From Cyrtodaria siliqua (lineage: Eukaryota; Mollusca; Bivalvia; Adapedonta; Hiatellidae): a DNA stretch of 64,000 bases. The translations under genes and the position numbers were made by a program. Of this stretch, positions 38,001 through 51,600 are shown one piece after another. Location of the stretch: positions 1 to 64,000 of the forward strand of contig JAWPHD010000137.1 in the NCBI GenBank assembly GCA_037043455.1, given 5' to 3'. The notes under the pieces are model-generated. The model was given only the letters and a program-made list of their open reading frames with translations, did not search any database and was not told where the DNA came from. Position 1 is the first letter of the stretch. The number at the start of each line of letters is the position of its first letter.

Positions 38001-41000
38001 CCTCAGCTTTACCTCACGATGAGCATTCTTACTACAACCTCTTATGCATGTGATATTTATATAGTATTGTCTGTCTGGGACTACTCTCAGTGACCTAAAT
38101 GATGTGTTGATTAGCTGTTAAACAAGAGTTGAATTCAATACCTGTTTGTTGTTAGATTATAATGTGTATTTTTTCCATTAGACAGGGTATAGAATATATG
38201 AGGATTATCCGGGACGGTTCCCCCAACCAGTTCATGGTTCTTGTCAAGTTTAGAACACAGGTAAGTGTATACTGGGTACCAGATATATTCCAATATTTAT
38301 GTTTCCAGTAATTTATCGGAGTTTAGACTGCGCCCGAATCACTTGACACATTGAATGAAGTCCAATATTTTGAGTGTTTTGACGAAGTTTACCTACCAAA
38401 AAATCAGAAAATGTGAATTTCTTTCTTAATAAAATTATAATTATGGTAAATGCATTTTTTCTCAAGATTTTCAAAGTCTCGCAGCAGTTACTGTCGTCAG
38501 ATTGGGACATTTTTTTATTTTCTCCCTATTTCTAGTCATGTGAGATTAAAGTTTTTTCCCATGGGAGATTATAAGAATCTTTCATGGGTATCCGGTGAAG
38601 ATAGGGAATTCCAACCCGAGGTATATGTGTTTTTATCGGAACCGAGGCTCTGCCGAGGTTCCGATTAAAACACTTATACCGAGGGTTGGAATTTCCTATC
38701 TGAACCGAATACCCATGATAGATTCTTTTTCTTGCATATCAGAGACATGTTGTGCGTTGACGCCGCCAGCTACTAACGTTTTGCATGTTTTCCTGCATAC
38801 CGGATGTTGGCGCGCGTGAATTTTATCTCGACCCTAGGGTGAGATGGAAATATCTAGCCCCGGTAAAATGACGAATATCCTTGTCCGGTATGCAAGAAAA
38901 TGCTATCTTACATATGGGAGATAATGCTATCTTACATGAAATGTGCCTCTTACATGAAACTTTGTGATGTCACATTGGTATCGTCGCCTTATTCTAACGT
39001 AAATTCTAATGTAAAATCAAATACCATCATTGAAGTATGCATTTACTAAGCACATATTCAGAGAAAAATAATCCCTCATGAGTTTATCCATGTGAGATAG
39101 GGAAATCTCAGAGCCTCGTCCCTGGTTACAATTCTGACCCTCGGGTGAGATTATAAGAATTTTTCATGGGTATCCGGTGAAGGTAAGGGAATTCTAACCC
39201 GAGTTATGTGTTTTTATAGCCGAGGTTCCGATTAAAACACTTATACCGATGGTTGGAATTCCCCATCTGAGCCGAATATACGTGATAGATTCTTTTTCTT
39301 GCATATCAGAGAATGTGCGTTGACGCCACCAGCTACTAATGTTTTGCCTGCTTTCCTGCATAGCATGACTTTTATTTTTAACCTTAAAGATAAGACTTTT
39401 CATCCCCCATGTAAAATGCGGATTACCATATCCAATATGCAAGAATTCCGTATCTAACATGGATATGGATTCTCATGATGGATTCTTATCCAATCCAAGG
39501 GCCAGCAGAGCTTATGGGATGGTGTGTTGTCCGTCGTCCGTCGTCTGTCTGTCTGTCTGTCGTCCGTTAACTTTTCTTCAAACGACTTCTCCTCAGAAAC
39601 CGCTTGGCTAATTTTGACCAAACTTCACGTGGATGATCCTTAGGTGAATGCTTTTTAGATTTGTTAAAATTAGGTCAGCACTACATCCAAGATGGCTGCC
39701 ATTACCATATATGGTCGAAACCTTAAAAAATCTTCTTCTCCAGAACCGCTGGACAGTTTTTAACAGTTTTTCTTTTAAAATGATCGCCAACGCCTAGACT
39801 TTCAAGTTTGTTCAAATAAAGTCCCCGGGGTCAAAAATGGCCGTGCCCTGGGGGTCCAAAATTTGTATATTGAGGTTTTGCATGTTTTTCATATAGACAT
39901 ATAGGAAAAAACTTTAAAAAATCTTCTTCTCTGAAACCACAAGGCACAGAGCTCTCATGTATTACATGTAGCATCAGCTTATGGTCCTCTACTAAGTTTG
40001 TTCAAATGGTGACCCTGGGGTCAAATTTGTCCCCGCCCCGGGGGTCACAGTTTAACATAGACTTATATAGGATTTTTTTTTAAAAAATCTTCTTCTCGGA
40101 AACTACAACTGCCAGAGGTTTGATATTTTGCATTTACTATAAGCTTATGGTCCTTTACCAAGTTTGTTCAAATGGTGATCCGAGGGTCACTTTTGGCCCC
40201 GCCACAAGGGTAACATGTTTTATATAGACATGTATAGGGAAAAACTTAAAAAAATCTTCTTCTCTGAAACTGCAAGAGCCAGAGGTTTAGTATTTTGCAT
40301 TTGCTATAAGCTTGTGGTCCTCTACCAAGTTTGTTCAAATGGTGACCCTGGGGTCACATTTGGCCCCCCCGGGGGTCACAGTTTTACATAGGCTTGTATA
40401 GGGAAAAACTGAAAAAATCTTCTTCTCTGGAACCACATGCCACAGAGCTCTCATGTATTACATGTAGCATCAGCTTATGGTCCTCTACTAAGTTTGTTCA
40501 AATGGTGACCCTGGGGTCAAATTTGACCCCGCCTCGAGGGTCACAGTTTTACATAGACTTATATAGGATTTTTTTTTTTAAAAATCTTCTTCTCGCAAAC
40601 TACAAGAGTCAGAGGTTTGATATGTTACATTTATTATAAGCTTATGGTCCTTTACCAAGTTTGTTCAAATGGTGACCCTGGGGTCACATTTGGCCCCGCC
40701 CAAAGGGTCACATGTTTTACATAGACATGTATAGGGAAAAACTCAAAAAAAAATCTTCTCTGAAACTGCAAGAGCCAGAGGTTTAATATTTTGCTGTTGC
40801 TATAAGCTTATGGTCCTTTACCAATTTTGTTCAAATGGGAACCCTGGGGGTCAAATATGGCCCCTCCCCGGGCGTCACTGTTTTACATAAATGCTTGTAT
40901 AGGGAAAAACTGAAAAAAAGCTTCTTCTCTGGAACTGCAAGATCCAGAGGTTTAATATTTTGCATTTGCTATAAGCTTATGGTCCTTTACCAAGTTTGTT

Positions 41001-44000
41001 CAAATGGTGACCCTCGGGTCATATTTGACCCCGCCCAAAGGGTCACATGTTTTACATAGACATGTATAGGGATTTTTTTTTTTTAATATTTTCTTTTAAT
41101 TATTTTTTTTTTTTTAATTTTTATTGATTTTTTTTTTGATTTTTTTTTTTTTTTTTTTTTTTTTTTAGCTCTATGTTCGACCAGTCGGACCAGTAACAGA
41201 GGAGTTCTTGATTTAGTTAAACATGCTATATTTTGCCTCGTTAATACGGTAGGGCCTTCAATTTTCATCTGATCTTTACCAAACTTTACCAGATTTTTTA
41301 GTTATTACCCTTGATTTAGTTAAAAGGCTGTTTTTTGCCTGAAACTTTCAAAAAAACGTAAATGGCAGTCACTCACTTCATTGATGTTATAAGAGCCATG
41401 TTAGCCAGTAGAGCGTCCACAGGCCCTCTTGGGCCTCTTGTTTTAGATTTCCTAAAAGAAATCAGACTATAAATCATTATGATATGTTCTTATATATATT
41501 TACTTACTTATATACCCGTTGACGGGCATTTGTTGATTTACATATATAGTTCATATTACTGCCATATCATCCCTTATTTTTTAATAGTTTTATCTGTATA
41601 TTTACATTAATTTTTAATTACTACTTAATTTCTTCATCTTTCGTCGGTTTTTGCACACAATATGACCTATTTATGTGTCGACGTGCCGTAAAACACCATT
41701 CATGCATTCATTCATTCATTAACTATATATGTGTGTATTAACTGCATGTGTATTTTAACTAGGTGACTGGTATGCATATCAATTATGCATATATCTATTA
41801 AGTATGCATATGACTGTGTATTAACTATGTTATGTGTATTAACTATGCATATGTGTATATACTGTATGTATATGTATTAACTACACATATGTTTGTATAT
41901 GCTATAGGTATATGTATTAACTTTGCATGTGTATTTACTATGTGTATATACTATATTTTATGTGTATGTATTAACTCTGCATATGTATATTAACTATGCA
42001 TATGTGTTTTAACTATGCATATATGTATATACTATATTTATGTGTATGTAATGCTTAAGTGTATTAACTATGCATATGTGTAATTTCAGAAACTAGCAGA
42101 CGAGTATTATCTGACCTACAACAACACGGCGTTCAACAGTATAGAATCTGACGTGTGCCATCTGGTGTATGTTGGCAGAGTGGAGATGCTGAAAGAATCT
42201 GAGGTAGCGTAGAGTCGTTGTTTTCTTGTTATGTGCACTAAACGTATGTAAGATTTATAATAATAAATATCACCTTCATTAGTCTTACTCTGGACTGTGG
42301 CCTCATGGGTTTTCCCAGTCATATGATGTAGGTACAAACAACCATTACTGTTATAAAATTTATAACAGTAACGGTTGTTTGTACCTACATCACGGACAAC
42401 TCAGACATCAGTGAACTTAGTATTCAGCAACGTTTGTTTTAGAATCAGAAGGTTAACCGACCATGTTTGCACCTACATGGAAAAAAGCATTTATACCACT
42501 TTCGGATATAAAGTATAATCTCACCTAAAGTGTACCATACCTGTTTCAGAATGCGTGTTACCCAGTACCAGGGATGACAGAGCTCCCTAATTGTCCGGTT
42601 TGTCTGGAAAGAATGGTAAGTCTTCTTGATATTAGCATAATTGTAAATATCTTACTGTTAATTAATTGAGATGATGAAAATGCCTGTAATAGCGGTAGAA
42701 AATGTGCAGCCAGACCAGGGCTCAAGACCAGAAACCTCCGACTACTTTAGTTTCTGATGCTCTACCAACCAGCCGGACAATGCTACATCAATCTACCTGC
42801 TAGATATCTATGAACTGTGACATATGACATGACATGTCTACAGTGTTAAAAGTCGTAAAATTGCTTGGGAGTTGTAGTTTGTCAGGAGAGTCTGATAATT
42901 CCTAATTATGTCTCCCCAGCTTCGTGGAGGGGAGACATATTGTTTTTGTGCTGTCTGTCCTCTGTATGTCACAACTTTCTCCGAACTAGTTCTGCTGAAT
43001 CCCTGGCCGGATTACAGTGAAACTTGGTAGGATGATCAGTACCAAGCCAAGGTGCGCATATCATCACCGTGTTCGCACTTTTGAGCTATGAATGTTTTTA
43101 TTGAATTCATTAAACTCGCTGGCAAATATTGAATGATGCTCAGAAAGTCGTCGCATCATACCATAGTTTTCGACTAGTTTAATAAATTTTATAATAAATA
43201 AGCACTCACAAAAATTCATCTATGTCTGCAACAGTTCCTAACTATGTGTAGATGTGTAGATGTTTTAAGTTTACAACAACCCATGACATACATTTACTAG
43301 TATCTTCTTTATTTACATAGTTAATACTTTTATTATATCATCTCTTATTTATAAATAGTTTAAATGATATATTTATTTTAATAACTTATTTAATAACTTA
43401 CTGTTTTATATATTTATTTTTTCATCCGTTTTTTGAGCACAATATGACCTATTGATGTGTCCACGTGCCGTCAAACACAATTCATTAGTTTATAGGAAAC
43501 AATCATAGATGTTGGCTGTAGATAATCACTCATTTAGTGAGTGATGTACCGTTTATTCGATTGCAACCAATCATCGGTTACTTAAGCCATGATTCTGTTG
43601 GTCGATTATAAAAGTCTACAATCGATCAGTCATCGGTAAAACGTAAAACTGCTGTAATTAGTGATGAAAGTAGAAATTAGCTTACTTCTCCAGCAGACAA
43701 CAGTTAGGAAATACACCTGTGAACATGAATTGAATGTTGTTTAACGGCTCATCAACACAGTACAGGTTATTTAGAGCCGCCCCAGAGAGAGGGGAAGGAT
43801 ACATAGGAATCCGGGAACCTGCCCTACTCTTATTATCGAATAGATTCCTATGGTTCTTTAACGTGCTCGGTTGATAGACCGATACATGGGACCGCCCGGT
43901 TTACGTCCCCATCCGACGGACGATGAGCAGATACACAAATAAAGTGTATAAACACATTCATTTCAATTATAATTATTTTACTGATTAAAATAAAATAATA

Positions 44001-47000
44001 ATCATCATGGCGTAAAAACAATACAGGAAAGAATACATACTACAGCAGATCAATTATTCTAAATGTTCAAGGCCTGATACATGGTCAACATGCACTCATT
44101 ATACTTCAACCGATTATAACCGATGATTGATTGGTTCTCTCCAACCAGTTGTAACCGATTATAACCGATGGTTGATTAGTTCCCTCCAACCAATTGTAAC
44201 CGATTGTAACCGATGATTGATTGGTTCCCTCCAACCTATTTTAACCGATAATTGATTGGTTCCCTCCAACCAATTGTAACCGATTATAACCGATGATTGA
44301 TTGGTTCCCTCCAACCAATTGTAACCGGTGATTGATTGGTTCCCTCCAACCGATAGTAACTGATGATTGTTTGGTTCCCTCCAACCAGTTCATGTCAATT
44401 ATAATTATTTTGCTGATTAAAATAAAATAATAATCAGTAAGGCATAAAAACAAGACAGGAAAGAATACATACTACAACAAGTCAATTATTCTAAATGTTC
44501 GCGGCCTGATACATGGTTAACATGCACACATAACCGATTATAACCGAGATTGATTGGTTCTCTCCAACCGATCCCTCCAACCGATTATTAAACCGATCCC
44601 TCCAACCGATTATTAAACGATCCTATTACTGAATTAGAGGTGCGCCAAAGTATTACATCCTTAAAAACAGACATAAGTAGGGGAAGTGACGGATTGGTAC
44701 CAGAATTCTTCATAAATACAGTCGAGATGGTGACATCAATTCTTACATATTTAATGGATTATTTAAAACAGGCCAATTCCCGAGTCATGGGAACTAAGCA
44801 TTTTAAAAGAGTCCGATTCACAAAAATGGATCGATAAATGACCCTATAATTATCGCGGTATTTCCCTCATAAATACAATTTGCAAAATATTTTCTACAAT
44901 CCTTAAAAACCGATTATATATATGTGGGCTGAACAGAATAATAAAATAGAGACGAGGCTCAGGCTGGGTTTCGAGAAGGTTACTCTTATTAGTCTACTAT
45001 TGATAACATGTTTATTTTACAAGCGTTAGCGCAAAAATACCTATCTCGTAAGGGAGGTCGCTTCTATTGCCTGTTCATTGACTTTGCTAAAGCGTTCGAT
45101 ATGCTGTGGCATTCAGTTCTCATGGCTAGCCTTATGAGTAAAGGTGTGCTCGAGAAATTTCTAAAAATTGTCAGTAGCATGTACGGTAACTTATCTGCTT
45201 GGTCTTTTAACGGAGAGCTTCCCGTGTAAGATCGGTACAAGACAAGGGGATGTAAGAAGTCCTCTGATGTTTGTGCTTTTTATTAATGACTTATGTACTC
45301 TTTTTGAGAGAAAAAATGTCAGACTGGTATATTTGTAACAAATGACATTCCTGACATATTAACACTGTTATTTGCATATGATTTGGAAACTGTGCAGAAG
45401 CTGTGATACAACTACAAAGACAAATAAATGTTATTAAATATTTCTGCTATAAGACAGGGATGAGAGTAAATCTCTCAAAAATCGAAGTGATAGTCTTTAA
45501 AAATGGTGGACCATTGCGTAACTATGAAAAATGGACTTTTGGTACATTCCAATAAAAAAAACATCCCTGTATAAATTTATGGGGCTTATATTTACTCCCA
45601 AACTTTCATGGTCAAATGCAAAATGAAAACTAGCAGCACAGGCAAAAACATCTATTCAATATTATCAAAGTAAGTTTGGTTACTTTCACAGTACAGAAAT
45701 GTTTAAGATATTTGATGCCATGGTCAAGCCCATACTGTGTTACGGATCAGAAATTTGGGGCTTCGCATATTCCGACAAAATCGTATTGGTACAGTCACGA
45801 ATATGGAAATCGTTCCTTGGTATCAACTTTTTGGTAAATAATAGCATGGCTATCGGCGAGTGCGGAAGACTACCGTTATGCCACGAATATTATTCAAGAT
45901 GTATAAAATATTGGTGTAAACTCCTGCAAATGTCTAATACTAGATATCCAAAAAGTTGTTACAATATGCTTAAATCATTGGACGATGTAGGTCGGAAAAC
46001 ATTGGCATCAGATGTTTGACATCTTTTTAAGTTTGGATTCGGTTTCATATGGAAAGCCCAAGATATAGGTAACCCTGATATATTTATGTCCCAACTCAAG
46101 TTAAGGATTGCAGATTGCTTAAAACAAGATTGGCACAGTAGTATCGACAACTCTTCGCGATGTGACCATTACAAACACTTCAAATCTCATTTAAACGTTG
46201 AGAAATACATCAGTTTAGATATGCCATTTAATCTGAGAAAAGCTATGGCACGATTTCGATGCTCAAGTCATAAATTAAATATAGAGATGGGTAGACATGT
46301 CGGCATGGATAGAGAAGAACGCATTTGCACTCATTGTCTTGTTCATAATGATATTGAAGGTTTTGAGGACGAGTACCATGCGTTTTTCTTTTGTCATAGA
46401 TACACAGATTTGCGTAATCGATATCTACATGCAATATCTGCCAATAAATCTATTGAAACATTTTATTCTCTTCTTTGTTGTACAAATAAAACAATGATAT
46501 TAATTATTTAGAATTTCATCTTTTATTAAAACATGTTAAAGATCAGAGACCATAAAGTATAATTCGTACTCACATTTTATTTGATTGAAATTTAGTTGGA
46601 ATTGCATGACATTTGATCAGGTGGTTTGTTATAATTCACATTATGTATAATACTTGTATTGTGGGCCCGAGGCCTTTGATTACTTAATAAAGAATTATTG
46701 TAATTTTAGAGATTGTAACTGATGATTGATTGGTTCCTTCCAACCGATTGTAACTGATGATTGATTGGTTCCTTCCAACCGATTGTAACCGATGATTGTT
46801 TGGTTCCCTTCAACCGATTGTAACCGATGATTGATTTTCCCCTCCAACTGATTGCAAACGATGATTGATCGTTTCCCTGTAACCGATGATTGATCGTTTC
46901 CCTCCAACTGATTGTAACCACTGATTGATCATTTCCCTCCAACAGATTGTAACCGATGATTGATTGGTATCCTCCAACCGATTGTAACCAATGATAGATC

Positions 47001-48570
47001 ATTTCCCTTCAACCTATTGTAACCGATGAGTGATCATTTTCCGCCAACCGATTGTAACCGATGATTAATCGTTTCCATCCAACCGATTGTAACCGATGAT
47101 TGATCGTTTCCCTCCAACCGATTGTAACCGATGATTAATTGTTTCCATCCCGATTGTAACCGATGATTGATCGTTTCCCTCCAACCAATTGTAACCGATG
47201 ATTGATCGTTTCCCTCCAACTGATAGATACTGATGATGGATCATTTCCCTCGAACCGATTGTAACCGATGATGGATCGTTCCTCTCCAACCGATTGCAAC
47301 CACTGATTAATCGTTTCCCTCCAACCGATTGTAACTGATGATTGACCATTTCCCTTAAACGTTTCCGTCCAACCGATTGTGACCCATGATTAATCGTTTC
47401 AATCCAACCATTTGTAACCCATGATCGATTGTAAATTTTAACTGATTGCCCATCATTAGAATTATTACGATGAGTTACATGTAGTAATAATAAATGAAAG
47501 ATGTGATTTCCTGTTAACATATATAGATGTGTATCCATCAGATTTCCTTTTAAACATATCTGTCGCATTACAGGATGAGTCTGTAGACGGTATATTAACC
47601 ATCTTGTGCAATCATGCCTTCCACATGGAGTGTCTTGACAAGTGGGGCGACACGAGGTACGTAACACTAGCAATGGTGTCTTGACCAGTTGATTTCATGA
47701 CGTGGAATGCTTCAGATTTTTCTTCCAATCTTTTTATTTATTGATTGATATTTTGCAATTGCATTTGTTCTCTGGTACATGTGGTTTACACATATTGCCT
47801 GTTGTGTGTACTCACATAGTCACATTTGTGTGTAATCACACATAATGTATGTATTATGTCTTTATCTAGTATTTTTCGAAATGATAATCTCACATATGTT
47901 GTACATATAATTGCTTACATGAAGAGAGATGACTCTTTTCTGATGGTGTGTCGGGTGTATAATTTGTTGTTCTCTAAATTAGTGAATAACTAAGCTGCGT
48001 CGAAAGCTCTTCTTACATATGTTTTAAATATAAATGTCATTTGTGTGTTATAGTACACATATTGGCAGTGGTTTGTTATCACATAAATGTTGTGTATAAC
48101 ACATACTCAGTTGTTTGTATTCTCACAAACACATTACATATACTTCCATGTAAGTTTGGACATATTCTTGCAGTTGTCCAGTGTGCAGATATTGTCAGAC
48201 ACCGGAAGAATCGGCAGATAACCGCTGTATGACATGTGGTTCACAAGAGGTACATGTTTGTGTTTGGTGGTGGTGGGGGTGAGCATCTATTGATGTGTGT
48301 TTGTGTAGTGGGCAGGGGTCTATGTCCAGTTTGTAGATACTGTCAGACATGTAGATACTGTCAGACACAAGAGAAATCGGCAGATACCTGCTGTATGATT
48401 TGGTTCACAAGAGGTATGTGTTTGTGTATGTGTTTGTGTGTGTGTGTTGGTGGGTGGCCGTCCATGGCTGTGTGTGTGATGGGCGGAGGTCTTTGTCCAG
48501 TGTGAAGATATTGTCAGACGCCAGAGGAATCGGCAGATACCTGCTGTATGACGTGGTTCACAAGAGATGT

Positions 48571-48608
<38 letters not shown>

Positions 48609-51600
48609 ATCTGTGGCTGTGTGTGTGATGGGCGGAGGTCTATGTCCAGTGTCTAGATATTGTAAAATGCCAGAGGAATCGACAGATAACCACTTTTTGA
48701 CATGTGGCTCACAAGAGGTATGTGTTTGTGTGTGTGTGTGAGTGCGACTGGGTGCGATTGGGGTGGGCATCTACGGTTGTGTGTGTATGGGGGGCAGAGG
48801 TCAGTGTCTAGTGTGTAGATATTGTAAGATGCCAGAGGAATCGACAGATAACCACTGTTTGACATGAGGTATGTGTTTGTGTGTGTGTGTGTGTGAGTGG
48901 GACTGGATGTGATGGTGGTGGGCATCTATGGCTGTGTGTGTAGAGGTCAGTGTCTAGTAGATATTGTAAGATGCCAGAGGAATCGGCAGATAACCGCTGT
49001 ATGCAATGTGGTCCACAAGAGGTTTGTGTGTGTTATGGGGGTCTCTATGGATGTGGGTGTGGGGTGTGGTGGGGGGGGGGGGAGGTGCAGAGGTCTATGT
49101 CATGTGTGTAGATACTGTCAGATGCCAGAAGGATTGGCAGATAACCGCTGTATGAAATGTGGTCCACAAGAGGTTTGTGCGTTATGGGGGTCTCTATGGA
49201 TGGGGGGGGGGGGGGGCTGTCATGTGTCAGATGCCAGAAACATTGCTGTACATGCCTGACATGTGGTTCGCAAGAGGTAAGTGTTCATGTGTGCGTGGTT
49301 GTCAGAGGTCCGAATATGTGCCTGTGGTGGGCAGGAGAAGTGTGTGTAGAGATGGAAGAAGATATTTTTTCACAAAGAATCCTTAATGCTGACATAAAAT
49401 TACCGAGTGTCAGTGCTAAACAGTATATACTTGGCAGAATGCATTACAATAACGATACATGTAATTATGACCATTCTTTGCTATACCAGTGATGATAATT
49501 TCTCAACATTTTCAATACCTCATACATTAAAGGGTTGGCAACAGATAAAACAATCCACAAATTTGAAAAATGTTTCTTCGAACATCTGTGAAAATCATGT
49601 ATAATGTTCTAATCTTTTAGGAAATGTTTTGTAACTTGACTACTTTCAGAGCCTGTGGATTTGTTTAATATGTGGAAACATCGGCTGTGGGAGATATGTG
49701 GGTCTTCATGCTTACAGGTATGATGTGTGGTTTGTCTTAGCAGATACTTTAAAGGGACACACAGCAATCTTGAATTTTTTTTTCCAAACTCCTGGCATCC
49801 GTTAATTTTCTACATTACTTTCATATTTGAATAGTTCAAAGCAAATTAGTTTTGCGTATTGTTATACATTTATTTATATTGCAACAATAATATATTTAGA
49901 CCTATTGTACAATAATGAAGAAAACTTGAAAGCTCACAATATTTCCCATTAGACAATATTTTAATAACCACGCATCTCAGCTTTTATTTTGAATATTGCA
50001 TGACGTCAACAATTGATACTGCACAAGTGGTAGTGTCAAAAATATTAAAAGATGTAATTAAACCAGAATGACACCATTTGTGTGTCAACAAATGACCTTT
50101 TATTTACAGACATTTTCAAGAAACACAGCACACGTATGCCATGGAACTGGGCAACAACAAGGTGTGGGATTATGTGGGGGATAATTATGTACACAGACTG
50201 GTGCAGAATAAATCAGACGGCAAGCTGGTACAGGTCGATGAGGGCGCTAGTAACCCAGTCCAGCATGAAAAACTTGATGCTCTAAATCTGGAGGTGAGTT
50301 TTGATTGCACTTTTATGTGAACTATCTGTCTGAGGTGAGTGTTGATTGCACTTTTATGTGAACTGTCTGTCTGTCTGAGGTGAGTGTTGATTGCACTTTT
50401 ATGTGAACTGTCTGTCTGTCTGAGGTGAGTGTTGATTGCACTTAATGTGAACTGTCTGTCTGTCTGAGGTGAGTGTTGATTGCACTTTTATGTGAACTGT
50501 CTGAGGTGAGTGTTGATTGCACTTTTATGTGAAATGTCTGTCTGAGGTGAGTGTTGATTGCACTTTTATGTGAACTGTCTGTCTGAGGTGAGTGTTGATT
50601 GCACTTAATGTGAACTGTCTGTCTGAGGTGTGTTGATTGCACTTAATGTGAACTGTCTGTCTGTCTGTCCTGTGTCCTGTCCTGTCCTGTCTTATCTTGC
50701 CTTGCCCTGCCTTGCCCTGCCTTGCCCTGCCTTGCCCTGCCTTGCCCTTCCCTGCCTTGCCCCTGCCCTGTCCTGCATTGCCTTTGTCTTGCCCTGCCTT
50801 GTCCTTGCCTTGCCCTTTTCTTTCTCTGCCCTGCCATTGTCCTTGTCTTGTCTTTGTGCTTATCTATGTCTCTATCTTGCATCTCTCTGTCTAAAATAAC
50901 ATTTTATATATATTTATTCAAATATTCATTAAAGGCCTCAAAATAGATAACTTTTTGTTATGTCTTTACTAATTTACTAACGTCAAGACTCCCATAGTTT
51001 TATTGTTGAATATAAATTATCTCAGTAGTAAAAGCATGAAAAATCATTATATCAGACTTGTGAGAGGTGTTGCACTTGACATTACCGCTCATGAACAGAC
51101 TCAATAAAACCAAATCTGCTACTTTTATCTCTTGTTTGTATTTGTTGCTTCCAAGGGTCCCCTTTTCAGTATTTATGTATAGTTATTTCTTGTCGAAACA
51201 TCAGACATAATAATGTGTTCACAGCACACCTACCTAACAAGTGTTCTAATCATGTGTTTACAGTACACGTACCTGCTTACCAATCAGCTGGAGTCACAGA
51301 GGTTGTATTTTGAAGAGAAAATGGAAAACGTGGAAAAGGCATTACTCACAAAGGTGACTTTTTTATATTTATGACCTTTTCCCATGGATATCAAGGTGTC
51401 ATCAAGCAGTTCTGTAATTTAGATACTATGGCCAGTATTTTATATAGCAGTCATTACGACCAGCCTCTGCACCATTTTAGACATGGCTATTGTTTGGGGC
51501 GCTTGTTTCAGCCAAAGGTTTTTCAGTAATTACATGAGCAATTTTAATAATGAATAAATAAATTATACATCACTGGAGCTGGAATTTTTAGTGGTAAATA

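Noticed and set aside
44640..46511. Active LINE or host gene
   Set aside because: Reverse-transcriptase motifs fall in several frames with stops, and the FADD motif is degraded to FAYD.
47065..47673. Minus-strand frame of 202 residues rich in [19 protein letters not shown]
   Set aside because: It follows the CCGATTGTAACCGATG minisatellite and overlaps a real BRAP exon on the other strand.
48236..49492. Val/Cys-rich plus-strand and His/Thr-rich minus-strand frames
   Set aside because: Translations of GT repeats and decayed exon copies in mixed frames.
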